The position numbers and the translations under genes were made by a program. A DNA stretch of 64,000 nucleotides, taken from Lewinellaceae bacterium. GTDB lineage: Bacteria; Bacteroidota; Bacteroidia; Chitinophagales; Saprospiraceae. The stretch covers positions 548,280 through 612,279 of the forward strand of contig JADJRC010000001.1 of NCBI GenBank assembly GCA_016712415.1, read 5' to 3'. Below, one piece after another: positions 31,031-39,848 of the stretch (position 1 is the first letter of the stretch; each line of letters starts with the position of its first letter). Below the pieces are notes generated by a model that saw only the letters and a list, made by a program, of their open reading frames with translations, searched no databases and was not told the DNA's origin.

Positions 31031-31171
31031 TTGGGGTATGCTCGCTTAAAAAGGGGGGCAAAGATACATCGACTCCTTCCGAAAATCCAACCCGCCTGAA
31101 ATTTTTTTCCAATAATTATTTGGATTTTGCCCTGTAAACAAGCTTCCGGAAAAAATAGTTTTGTATCGGTG

Positions 31172-31179
31172 TACCTTTG
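31172..31179 (+). promoter_or_regulatory. -7 box upstream of rbfA
   Basis: TACCTTTG matches TAnnTTTG, 63 bases before the rbfA ATG. A second match, TAGTTTTG, lies at 31156-31163. Confidence 0.45.
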
Positions 31180-31241
31180 TGGCACTTTCAGGCGTAAAAA
31201 ACCGTTCACACCCCAACCTCAACCACTCAACTCATACTAGT

Positions 31242-31613
31242 ATGGAAAGTATCCGTCAAAAACAGATAGGCGAGCTCCTCCGGCGTTATTTCGGCATGCT
31301 GCTCACCGAAGAAGGCAGCAATATCTATGGCCGCGATAAACTCGTGACGGTCACGGTGGTCCGTATGACCCCCGACCTGCTCGTGGCCAAAATATATGTC
31401 AGCGTATATGGCACCGAAAACAAACAGGAGGTGATCCTCGAACTCGAAGACAACCTCCCCCGCCTGCGCCAAGCCCTGGCTTCCAAAGTCGGCAAACAAA
31501 TGCGCCGCGTACCCGAACTCGAATTTTTCCTCGACGACACCATCGACGAAATGTACCGCGTGGATGCCCTGCTCAGCCGGGTCAATGAGGAGGATAAAAA
31601 TTTGGGAAAATAA
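31242..31613 (+). CDS. rbfA: Ribosome-binding factor A
   Basis: 123 residues from MESIRQKQIGELLRR. The family layout is clear: an N-terminal helix that begins the KH-like fold, the central VTVVRMTPDLLVAKIYVSV strand pair, and the C-terminal RRVPELEFFLDDTIDEMYRVDALL signature (F-x-x-D-x-S/T-x-E/D). It binds the 30S subunit during late 16S rRNA maturation and is needed for growth in the cold. The in-frame extension to 31161 is ignored because it precedes the promoter-like region's end. nadD follows after a palindromic spacer. Confidence 0.93.
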   Translation: MESIRQKQIGELLRRYFGMLLTEEGSNIYGRDKLVTVTVVRMTPDLLVAKIYVSVYGTENKQEVILELEDNLPRLRQALASKVGKQMRRVPELEFFLDDTIDEMYRVDALLSRVNEEDKNLGK

Positions 31614-31620
31614 TCGATAT

Positions 31621-31736
31621 TATCGTCATGGTCGTCATTATCGTCATTCGTCATTCGTCATTATCGTCATTGGGCTAAATGACGAATGACGACCATGACG
31701 AATGACGATAATGACGAATGACGAATGACGACCATG
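31621..31736 (+). repeat. ATGACGA-type palindromic spacer between rbfA and nadD
   Basis: The left arm is made of TCGTCAT words (31621-31671), the loop GGGCTA, and the right arm of ATGACGA words (31678-31736). Each arm has six to eight 7-13 base subrepeats, so it can fold as one long hairpin in several registers. The right arm ends in the nadD start codon (ACCATGAAA). Confidence 0.75.
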
Positions 31737-32311
31737 AAAATCGGACTCTTCTTCGGCTCTTTCAACCCCGTCCATGTCGGCCACCTGATCATCGCCAACT
31801 TTATGGCAACACAGACCGATCTGGACAAGGTCTGGCTTGTCGTGAGTCCGCAGAACCCCCTGAAACCCAAAAAAACGCTGGCACGCGACCACGACCGGCT
31901 GCATCTCGTCCGACTGGGCATCGGCGATAACCCCAAATTGCAGGCCTCTAATGTGGAGTTCGACCTGCCCAAACCCTCCTACACCATCGACACCCTGTCT
32001 TTCCTCAAGGAAAAATATCCGGACCAGGAGTTCGCCCTTATCATGGGCGGCGATAACCTCGCGTCGCTACACCAGTGGAAAAACTACGAACGGCTGCTCG
32101 CCGGTTACGATATATGTGTACAAGCGCCCTCGTTCGACGCCGGAGCGCTTGCCGCGCACCGCGCGTGCGCCTGTGCGAGGCGCCCATGCTCGATATTTCC
32201 GCTACTTATATCCGTGAATGCCTGCGCACCGGAAAATCAGTGCGCTACCTGGTGCCCGATGCCGTATGGGAATACCTCGAATCGGGCACGCTCTACCGGG
32301 GTCAGGGGTAG
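31734..32311 (+). CDS. nadD: Nicotinate-nucleotide adenylyltransferase (frameshift between ~32115 and 32180)
   Basis: Converts NaMN and ATP to deamido-NAD in NAD synthesis. The nucleotidyltransferase motif GSFNPVHVGH is at the N-terminus and MGGDNL in the middle. The C-terminal ISATYIREC motif and GKSVRYLVPDAVWEYL tail are in another frame, so one base is missing around 32115-32180. Repaired length is ~192 residues, normal. The gene is normally essential, so the break is best explained as error. The ATG at 31734 is chosen over 31725 because MKIGLFFGSFNP is the usual N-terminus. The last ten bases overlap the convergent FkbM gene. Confidence 0.88.
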
Positions 32312-33051
32312 GCAATGAAGTAGTAGTTCAGTTTGTCGTAATAGTGCCGGCAAAATTCCTCCCGCGACAACGCCGTTTCATTTTTTATAAAACGCCCCAT
32401 CAGGGATACCTGCAGGCCGCAGCCGTCGAGCAGATCGTACACTTGCTCGGGTGTGGCGCCGTACAGTTCCGATGCGCCAAGGCCGTGCTCGAAGATGACG
32501 ACAGGTTTGCAGCGCTCCAGCGTCCGGACCGCTCCTTTCAGTACCAGCAGTTCGCCGCCTTCCACGTCAATCTTGATCAGGTCGATGCTCCGGTCGGCGG
32601 GGATCAATGCGTCGAGCCGTTCGGTTTTAACCGTAATCTGGGTGTCCTGCTCGTTCGGATGGTCGTAAGTTCGTTTTACCAGGCCGCTGTAGGAGGGGTT
32701 GCTCACCACGTAGTTGAAACTGGAAGTCCCCGCCCTGTCGGACAGCGCAATGTCGAACAAATGGCAGTTGGGCACGCCTGCGTATTTTTTCACGAGGTCC
32801 ATGTAAAGGTCGGGGATCGGCTCGTAGCCGAAATGCGTCCCTCCCGGTGCATATTTGATGAACTGGTCCAGGATCTCGCCCTTGTGGCAGCCTACATCGA
32901 TGCAGTTACAGCCGGGTGTGCACACCTTGCGTATGACCTGTAGCGTCTGCCGGTCGTAACGCTGGTTCTGCGTAAACGCGATGGGTAGCAATTTCAGGAG
33001 CCGTTTTATTGCCGCTTTCAAACGCTCTGTATTTTTGACACCGGAAGGCAT
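32302..33051 (-). CDS. FkbM-family SAM-dependent methyltransferase
   Basis: 249 residues from the ATG at 33051; a GTG two codons earlier is possible. SAM-binding motif I is CIDVGCHKGE (~residue 50), motif II GYEPIPD, and the FkbM hallmark is LIKIDVEGGELLVLKGA (~residues 160-176). Such enzymes O-methylate sugars or antibiotics and often sit in polysaccharide loci. The gene is alone here, convergent with nadD and overlapping it by ten bases. The substrate is unknown. Confidence 0.87.
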   Translation of the reverse strand: MPSGVKNTERLKAAIKRLLKLLPIAFTQNQRYDRQTLQVIRKVCTPGCNCIDVGCHKGEILDQFIKYAPGGTHFGYEPIPDLYMDLVKKYAGVPNCHLFDIALSDRAGTSSFNYVVSNPSYSGLVKRTYDHPNEQDTQITVKTERLDALIPADRSIDLIKIDVEGGELLVLKGAVRTLERCKPVVIFEHGLGASELYGATPEQVYDLLDGCGLQVSLMGRFIKNETALSREEFCRHYYDKLNYYFIAYP

Positions 33052-33243
33052 GACCACGACCGGTTGGATGAAGGAAGGTGTCGTTTTTTCAAATGTGCCG
33101 CAATATTAGGCATAAGCGGCGCTTCCATACGTATAAACAGCCGCGCTCAAACCGGAAAATGAAAAAAGGAACAGGCAACCCGCCGCCGCCGCCGTGCATC
33201 AAGGCTCTATCCATCCGCTAAAACAATCAGTTATCTGACCACC

Positions 33244-35575
33244 ATGCGATTGCTCTACGCCCTTTTTATCTTGTCTGTTTCGTGCCAGCACCTCTTTGCC
33301 CAGGCGGTTAGTCCCGGGTTTCCGCCGCTTAAAATAGGCGAATGGCGCCAGCACCTGCCCTGGCAGCGCTCGACCTACGTGACGCAGAGCGACTCAAAGG
33401 TTTATTTTGCCTCCGAATGGGCGGTAGTGGAAATCGACAAGGCCGACCGCTCGCAGCGTTTTCTTACAAAGGTGGAAGGCCTCAGCGATGTGGGCATGCG
33501 CCTGATCCGTTACAGCAAGGCTGCCGATATACTCATCCTGGCCTATACCAACAGCAACCTGGACCTGTATTACCCCGCCAACGGGCTGGTGGTCAACCTG
33601 CCTTTCATCAAGAAAAATATCAACATAGCGGGTGACAAGCAGATCAACGATGTCGCTTTTGAAGGGAAGGCGGCCTACCTGGCCAGCGATTTCGGCGTCC
33701 TGAAACTCAACCTCGAACGGGCGGAGGTGGAGTACACGGTCTTTTACGGATGTGGCGGTCAAGTCGTTCGGCGTGTTCAACGGCAACCTGTACGCCGGTA
33801 CGGCCGAGGGGGTGTTCCGCATCGCTTCCGACGACGTCAATCCCGAAGATTTCAGCCGCTGGCAAATGCTGGGCCCGGCCGACGGATTTCCCGCCGGTAT
33901 TTCCGTCAATGCGATGACCGTCTGGAATGGCCAACTGTACCTCGGCATCGGCAATACTTTGTACAGCTATGACGGGACAAACGTGTCCATCGTAGCCCAG
34001 AACCCTACCCGCGAAGTATTTTACCTCACCAGTGAAGGGCCGGGCCTCATGATCTCCTGGAAGCAGGGGGTCGGTTCGGTGGAGTATATGGAACCTTCGG
34101 GCGCGCGGTATGAAATACAGGACCCCTGCGGCGCTGCCATACCGCTGTATGGTATAGAAGACGGCGAAAAGAAGTTCTGGATCGCCGATGGCAACGACCA
34201 GTACCGGTATTACGACCACAATACCGGCCAATGTGAAAAATTTACCTACAACTCGCCCTACCTGGAGCATTCCACGGAGATCGCCATTGCACACAATAAA
34301 GTATACGTTGCCACGCCGGGCGCCCTGCCCGACCTCACGCCGCTGTATCGGGATTGGGGGGTTTATATCTTCAGCGAGGGACAATGGGACCGTTTTTACG
34401 GCGAATCGAACCCCGAACTGGCCGGCGAATTCGGATACGCAGCCTTGTGGCGCGTCGTTGCACACCCGGAGGAGGATAAATTTTACGCCGGCAGTTTTGT
34501 CGGCGGACTGGTGGAAGCAACTGCGCCGGGCGCACCCACCAAACGGTTCACCAAAAGCAACTCCATCCTGCAGAGTGCAGGCGCTGCGGGAGCCGACCGG
34601 ACGGCTATCGGCGGTATGGCCTTCGATCAGGACAACAATCTTTGGATATGCAACTACAGCGCCGGATCGCCCATCGCCGTATTAAAAGCAGACGGCACCC
34701 TCCGCAATTTTTCCGCAGCGCCGGCCAACAACCTGCTGCAGGTCGTAGTCGACAACAGCGGCTACAAATGGTTTGTCATCGGCTTCAACGGCGGCGTACT
34801 CGTATATGATAGCGGGGCCGATATCGACAACCCTGCCGATGACCGCTACCGCATCATCAATGCTGCCAACAGCGCACTGCCAACCAACAGCGTGACGACT
34901 ATTGCCGTCGACCTGGAGGGCGATGTGTGGGTGGGCACCCAACAGGGCGCGGTGAGTTTTGAATGCGGCAGCAATGTCTTCGATGCGAGCAACTGCACCG
35001 GACGGCGACGTATCGTCAATGTGGAAGGGTTCAACGCCTACCTGCTCGAAACGGAGGAGGTGCGCACCATCGCCATCGACGGCGCCAACCGCAAGTGGTT
35101 CGGCACCACCAACGGCGTTTTTGTGCAGTCGCCCGATGCCCTCACCCAGGAAGCGCATTATACCTCGACCAACAGCCCGCTGTTCGATGATGCCATCACG
35201 GATATTGCCATCAATCAGGAAACGGGAGAAGTGTGGATTGGCACCGAAAAAGGCATCGTATCGCTGCGTGCCGAAGCGACTGAAGGGGGGCGCATCAACA
35301 GCGCCGCTGCCTATGCCTATCCCAACCCCGTGCGGCCCGACTATGACGGCCCCATCGCGATATACGGTTTGGCCCGCGATGCCAATGTAAAAATCACCGA
35401 TGTAGCTGGCAATCTGGTCTATGAAGGCAAGGCGCTTGGCGGACAGGCGGTATGGGACGGTCGCGACTACCTGGGCCGAAGGGCTGCTTCGGGCGTTTAC
35501 CTGGTATTCGCCACCAGTACACAGACCTTCGATACGCCCGATGCGATCATCACGAAAGTGGTGATTTTGAACTGA
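33244..35575 (+). CDS. porZ: PorZ, T9SS attachment-complex beta-propeller protein (frameshift at 33742-33745)
   Basis: Signal peptide MRLLYALFILSVSCQHLFAQ. The N-terminal region has the PorZ/two-component-regulator propeller pattern (IGEWRQHLPW, SDSKVYFAS, GLSDVGM, LILAYTNSNLDLYY). Many propeller repeats follow (IWVGTQQGAV, KWFGTTNGVF, VWIGTEKGIV), and a type A-like C-terminal domain (AYPNPVRPDYDGPI ... SGVYLVFA) ends the protein. PorZ is a surface component of the T9SS attachment complex that delivers anionic LPS to cargo. A T4 run at 33742-33745 should be T3 (VFTDVAVKSFGVF), giving ~776 residues. Since the system is used by several proteins in this window, the break is probably an error. 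Confidence 0.85.
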
Positions 35576-35743
35576 TTAGAGATGCGTTCTGGTGTGCATT
35601 TGTCGTGATTGACTACGGCGTGTTCAACCGAATGTTAAAATCGGAATTATTGTTGGAACGAGAGGCAATAAAGGGGTAAGGCCCGCTGTTTTATACGCGA
35701 TTTTTCAAACTAAAATTCTAAATTTAAACGGCTTAAAGCGCCT

Positions 35744-35980
35744 ATGGAAGAAACCTACACATACAACGCATTGGTACAGTATCTTTACCATGAAATGCCG
35801 GCTCATGAAGCCATCGAAATGGCACATCTTCTGGAAGAAACGCCCGAAGTGCGCGCCGAGTTTGATGATCTGGCGTTCGCAAAAATGCAACTCCCGAAAG
35901 CCCGCTTCAACCCGTCGCAGCATGCCCTGAACAACATCCTGCGATACAGCACAAAAACGGCTTTTGAGGCATCCCTTTGA
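35744..35980 (+). CDS. Small conserved Bacteroidota protein
   Basis: 78 residues, soluble, helical and acidic: MEETYTYNALVQYLYHEM ... EAIEMAHLLEETPEVRAEFDDL. The N-terminal helix pair resembles the cytosolic region of small anti-sigma-like proteins, but there is no membrane segment or zinc motif. It ends 28 bases before a strong terminator, so it is a real transcription unit. No function assigned. Confidence 0.65.
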   Translation: MEETYTYNALVQYLYHEMPAHEAIEMAHLLEETPEVRAEFDDLAFAKMQLPKARFNPSQHALNNILRYSTKTAFEASL

Positions 35981-36007
35981 AAAAAGGATGCTTCGTACCA
36001 AGAAGAC

Positions 36008-36040
36008 AAACCCTCGTCGCCACCACCGACGGGGGTTTTG
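36008..36040 (+). terminator. Rho-independent terminator after the 78-residue gene
   Basis: Stem AAACCCTCGTCG / CGACGGGGGTTT (11 of 12 paired) with a 7-base loop and a TTTTGTTT tail. Confidence 0.8.
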
Positions 36041-36148
36041 TTTATCTAAAAACCGGGCACTTCCGTCTGCTTTTCAGGCCCCCTGCTAATCAAAATGCAC
36101 AAATCACTGTTATGTTTATGTGATTTTAAAATAGCCGCAGAAATGTAT

Positions 36149-36388
36149 CGCGGAATGGTATTCCGCGTTCCGGAATGCCATTCCGGGTTACAGGACGCTG
36201 CGTTCCGGAATGCCATTCCGGATTACAGGGCGCTGCGTTCCGGAATACCATTCCGGATTACAGGACGCTGCGTTCCGGAATGCCATTCCGGGTTACAGGA
36301 CGCTGCGTTCCGGAATGCCATTCCGGGTTACATGGCGCTGCGTTCCGGAATGCCATTCCGGGTTACAGGGCGCTGCGTTCCGGAATGT
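36149..36388 (+). repeat. 35-bp tandem repeat array carrying a 17-bp palindrome per unit
   Basis: Six full units (starting at 36165, 36200, 36235, 36270, 36305 and 36340) and one partial. Each holds CCGGAATG-C-CATTCCGG, a perfect palindrome around one base, plus a GTTACAGGACGCTGCG linker with few substitutions. A variant hairpin CGCGGAAT-GGT-ATTCCGCG precedes them at 36149-36167. In-frame ORFs through it are by-products of a 35-bp period. Confidence 0.9.
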
Positions 36389-36480
36389 ACCTGTTCGTTC
36401 TTGCCCCATTTTTAATCAATCATTTCCAAAGGCTAACTCGAAAACCCGCTCGTCTACCGTCCACCGTCCACTGTCCAAAA

Positions 36481-37158
36481 ATGCTATCCGCTTCCAACCT
36501 TACCAAACAGTACCGCTCCGCCTCCGGCCATGCGCTCACCGTACTCGACGATGTCAGTTTTGACCTGGCCCAGGGCGACACTTTCGCCATTGTAGGGCCT
36601 TCCGGTTCGGGCAAAACAACCTTGCTCGGACTTTGTGCGGGACTCGACCGCGCGACCAGCGGTTCGGTTGCGCTGAACGATATTCAACTCGACAACCTTT
36701 CAGAAGACGAGCGCGCCGAGGTGCGCAACCGCTATGTCGGGTTTGTTTTTCAGAATTTTCAACTGATCCCTACCCTCACCGCCCTCGAAAATGTGATGGT
36801 GCCGCTCGAGCTGCGCGGCGAAGCAGGCGCCGAAACAGTGGCCCGCCAGTGGCTTGAAAAGGTGGGCCTGGGCGACCGGCTCGATCACTATCCGGCACAA
36901 CTTTCGGGTGGCGAACAGCAGCGTGTGTGCATCGCGCGCGCGTTTTCCAACAGCCCGAAAATACTCTTCGCCGACGAACCGACGGGCAACCTCGACGCCG
37001 ATAACGCGGCAGGTATCGTCGACCTGATCTTCGATCTGAACCGCACGGCAGGCACTACACTCGTGCTTGTTACCCATGATCCCGAGCTGGCCAGGCGTAC
37101 CCGCCGCGTGCTCCGGCTGAAGGGTGGAAGGATCGATTCCCTGTCGGAGGCAAAGTAG
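36481..37158 (+). CDS. LolD/MacB-like ABC transporter ATP-binding protein
   Basis: 225 residues from MLSASNLTKQY. The longer frame runs through the 35-bp repeats and is rejected. Walker A GPSGSGKTT is near residue 40, Q-loop FVFQNFQLIP near 90, signature LSGGEQQR near 145, Walker B ILFADEPTGNLD near 165 and the His loop VTHD near 200. The DEPTGNLD form and length place it with LolD/FtsE/MacB ATPases, which work with FtsX-like permeases in lipoprotein release or envelope remodelling. No permease is adjacent: the next gene is a flippase. Confidence 0.88.
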   Translation: MLSASNLTKQYRSASGHALTVLDDVSFDLAQGDTFAIVGPSGSGKTTLLGLCAGLDRATSGSVALNDIQLDNLSEDERAEVRNRYVGFVFQNFQLIPTLTALENVMVPLELRGEAGAETVARQWLEKVGLGDRLDHYPAQLSGGEQQRVCIARAFSNSPKILFADEPTGNLDADNAAGIVDLIFDLNRTAGTTLVLVTHDPELARRTRRVLRLKGGRIDSLSEAK

Positions 37159-37254
37159 AATCGGGCAAATCTGTTGCCGGGTGGCCGGATTTCACCACCT
37201 TTGCACCTGCCAGCCATAGCAGGCGCACCGCCTGCTGCTACTGCCGCCAGAACA

Positions 37255-38727
37255 TTGAATCGCGAATTCATCATCAACATCCTGTTCCTGGTTTTGATCA
37301 ACCTGTTGATCAAACCGGCGTTCATTTTCGGGATTGACCTGACGGTGCAAAACCGCATTGGAGCGGATTACGGGCTTTATTTCGCGCTGCTGAACCTGAC
37401 CTATATTTTTCAGATCGTCAATGATTTCGGCATTCAGGGCTTCAACAACCGCTATATCAGCAGGCACCCGCAACTCCTGCCCAAGTATTTTCCGAACCTG
37501 CTGGCCATAAAGGGACTGTTGGGTATTCTTTATGTAGCGCTTACGCTGCTGGTCGCCTGGGGGCTGCTCGGCTACGGTCGCCGCGAACTGCCGCTTTTGC
37601 TGATCCTCCTGCTCAATTCGATACTGGTGCAGATGGTTTTGTTCCTGCGGTCCAATGTTTCCGGACTCGGGCATTACCGGCTCGACAGTTTCCTGTCTTC
37701 CCTGGATAAATTGCTGATGTTCGCAACCTGCGGTATATTGCTGTGGGCCAATCCGTTTCCGGCCATACCTTTTACCATTGAGACATTTGCGCTGGCGCAG
37801 ACGCTGGCCTTGCTCCTGACCGTCCTGATCGTTTTCAGGCTGCTTCGGTGGAAGGCGGAATTTCCAATTCGGCCGTCGTGGGCCAAAAACTGGCGCGCAG
37901 GGCGACCAGTGGTGTTGTTTTTGCTGCGAAAAAGTTATCCGTATGCCCTGGTTGTCCTGCTGATGTTTGCCTATACCCGCCTTGACGGGGTACTGCTGGA
38001 GCGACTGCTGCCCGACGGCAAGACACATGCGGAAGTATATGCCGGCGCCTACCGGCTGCTCGACGCCTGCAATATGCTCGGATTCATGTTCGCTTCGCTG
38101 CTGTTGCCCATGTTTGCCCGGCTGCTGAAAGACCCCGCGCATACAGGCGTGCGGTCGCTGGCGTCGCTGAGTTTTAGTTTGCTGTGGACGGGCAGCATTA
38201 CCCTTGCGGCGGCGGTGTATTTTGCACGGGAGGATCTGTTGCACCTGATGATGCCGGGCCGCGCATCACCGTATCGCTGGGATACGCTGGGGCTGCTTAT
38301 CTGGGCCTTCGTGCCGGTGAGTATGACGAATATTTTCAGCACCTTGCTCACGGCACAGGAGCGGCTGCGCGATATGAATCGCTTTTTCCTGATCGGCATC
38401 GTGCTGAATGTAACGCTCAACCTGTTTCTGATCCCGACTTATCAGGCCTTTGGCGCGGCGGCGGCGACGGTGGCCACGCAGAGTTTTGTGGCCTTTGGGA
38501 TGCTGTGGCTGTGTAAGCGTTTTTTCCATTTTCACCCCAGCCGGGCGTGGATGTTCAGGACCGCGGGGTTTGCTGTTTTTGTGCCGGCAGCAGATTATCT
38601 GGTATTCAACAGCATTCAGGCGGATTGGAAAATTCGCTTTGGACTGGCCTTGCTGGCGGGGTTGTTTGGAGGCTTTCTGTTCGGCCTGCTGCGGGTGCGA
38701 AAAGCGGCTGTTTTCCTGAAAATGTGA
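37255..38727 (+). CDS. Polysaccharide flippase (Wzx/PST, MOP superfamily)
   Basis: About 490 residues with ~12-14 hydrophobic helices. The N-terminus REFIINILFLVLINLLIKP, followed by GADYGLYFALLNLTYIFQIVNDFG and the IQGFNNRYI region, is typical of oligosaccharide flippases, as is the helix NRFFLIGIVLNVTLNLFLIP with GAAAATV after it. It moves lipid-linked glycans across the inner membrane. There is no ATG in the 5' region. The TTG at 37255 is chosen because it directly precedes the conserved N-terminus; a TTG at 37174 would add 27 low-complexity residues. Confidence 0.83.
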   Translation: MNREFIINILFLVLINLLIKPAFIFGIDLTVQNRIGADYGLYFALLNLTYIFQIVNDFGIQGFNNRYISRHPQLLPKYFPNLLAIKGLLGILYVALTLLVAWGLLGYGRRELPLLLILLLNSILVQMVLFLRSNVSGLGHYRLDSFLSSLDKLLMFATCGILLWANPFPAIPFTIETFALAQTLALLLTVLIVFRLLRWKAEFPIRPSWAKNWRAGRPVVLFLLRKSYPYALVVLLMFAYTRLDGVLLERLLPDGKTHAEVYAGAYRLLDACNMLGFMFASLLLPMFARLLKDPAHTGVRSLASLSFSLLWTGSITLAAAVYFAREDLLHLMMPGRASPYRWDTLGLLIWAFVPVSMTNIFSTLLTAQERLRDMNRFFLIGIVLNVTLNLFLIPTYQAFGAAAATVATQSFVAFGMLWLCKRFFHFHPSRAWMFRTAGFAVFVPAADYLVFNSIQADWKIRFGLALLAGLFGGFLFGLLRVRKAAVFLKM

Positions 38728-38780
38728 GCGGAATAAATTTTCCTGGCCCAAATCGTGCATAAAAAACGAGCATTTTTTTA

Positions 38781-38788
38781 TACTTTTG
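38781..38788 (+). promoter_or_regulatory. -7 box upstream of the glycogen synthase gene
   Basis: TACTTTTG matches TAnnTTTG, ~137 bases before the ATG at 38925. Confidence 0.4.
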
Positions 38789-38924
38789 CACCTGATTTCG
38801 TCGCCGCAACGGCGGAGGCGTGTATCAAAGCGCAAGTTGGAGGTCTTTCCCCGAATGCAACAGTCTTCTCCTGCCGGCTTGCCCTTGTCTGGGATTTACA
38901 CACAAAAGTTTGGTTTTTAGATAC

Positions 38925-39746
38925 ATGGAAAAGAAGCGTTTGCTCATTGTTACCCAAGAGATGGAACCTTATACGGAAGGCAACGACATCTCGGCATTAG
39001 TGGGTAAGTTGCCCAAATTTTTACAAGATAACGGTTATGAATTACGGATTTTGATGCCGCGTTACGGCGTGGTCAACGAACGTCGTCACCGGCTGCATGA
39101 AGTGGTGCGTCTTTCCGGAATGAACATTATCGTTGACGATGACGATTACCCGCTGATTATCAAGGTTGCATCGTTGCCTGGCTCCCGTTTGCAGGTTTAT
39201 TTTCTCGATAACGAGGACTTTTTTAAACGCAAATTTGTGTTTGAAGACGCTGACGACAAGCCTTTTGAAGATAATCCCGACCGCGCCGCTTTCTTTTGCA
39301 AGGGCGCTATTGAAACGGTAAAAAAATTCGGCTGGGCGCCCGACATCGTACTGTGCCACGGCTGGATGACGAGCCTTATCCCGCTTTATCTGCGTACTGC
39401 TTACAAAACGGAGCCGATTTTTGCCAATTCGCACATTGTGTACAGCGTGTACGACACCCCTCACGAAAAAGAAGGTGGCGAGCGCTTTATGAGCAAGGCT
39501 GCCATCAATAATCTGACGAAGGCCAACCTGGCCGCCTATCAGGAGGGCGAGGGCATATCCATGCACAAAGGTGCGGCTTCATACTCCGATGCTATCATCA
39601 TCGGCAGCGAAACACAGGACACGAGCGTTGATTATTTGTCCGTCGCTCAGGATAAACCCGTTTTGCCCTGGAAAAACGATGAGGAGTTGCTTTCGGCATA
39701 CCTCGAGTTTTTTAAGAGTCTGACGGAAGCGGAGGTGCCCCAATAA
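38925..39746 (+). CDS. Short glycogen/starch synthase (GT5 catalytic domain only)
   Basis: 273 residues from MEKKRLLIVTQEMEPY, matching only the N-terminal Rossmann half of GT5 synthases: the substrate loop YTEGNDISALVGKLP is in place of the KTGGLADV of full enzymes, followed by PDIVLCHGWMTSLIPLYL. The ADP-glucose-binding GT1 half is absent. This short form followed by a DUF4270 gene and glmS is a conserved Bacteroidota neighbourhood. Whether it polymerises glucan alone is uncertain because catalytic residues of the C-terminal half are missing. The full frame upstream to 38820 is ignored. Confidence 0.82.
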   Translation: MEKKRLLIVTQEMEPYTEGNDISALVGKLPKFLQDNGYELRILMPRYGVVNERRHRLHEVVRLSGMNIIVDDDDYPLIIKVASLPGSRLQVYFLDNEDFFKRKFVFEDADDKPFEDNPDRAAFFCKGAIETVKKFGWAPDIVLCHGWMTSLIPLYLRTAYKTEPIFANSHIVYSVYDTPHEKEGGERFMSKAAINNLTKANLAAYQEGEGISMHKGAASYSDAIIIGSETQDTSVDYLSVAQDKPVLPWKNDEELLSAYLEFFKSLTEAEVPQ

Positions 39747-39780
39747 GGCCCCCCGCCATTAATTCCGATCTTTTCAGTTA

Positions 39781-39807
39781 TAGCGGACGCGTTCAAACCG
39801 TCCGCTA
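39781..39807 (+). terminator. Hairpin after the glycogen synthase gene
   Basis: TAGCGGACG / CGTCCGCTA, a perfect 9-bp stem with a 9-base loop, followed by TAATTTT. It probably ends the upstream unit and abuts the next -7 box. Confidence 0.55.
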
Positions 39808-39815
39808 TAATTTTG
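39808..39815 (+). promoter_or_regulatory. -7 box for the DUF4270 gene
   Basis: TAATTTTG matches TAnnTTTG, 34 bases before the ATG at 39849 and directly after the hairpin. Confidence 0.5.
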
Positions 39816-39848
39816 TACTGACTCACAATTTTGGATTTACAACATTCT

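Noticed and set aside
36175..36480. N-terminal extension of the LolD-like protein through the 35-bp repeats
   Set aside because: Reading frame stays open only because of the repeat sequence; the family N-terminus begins at 36481.
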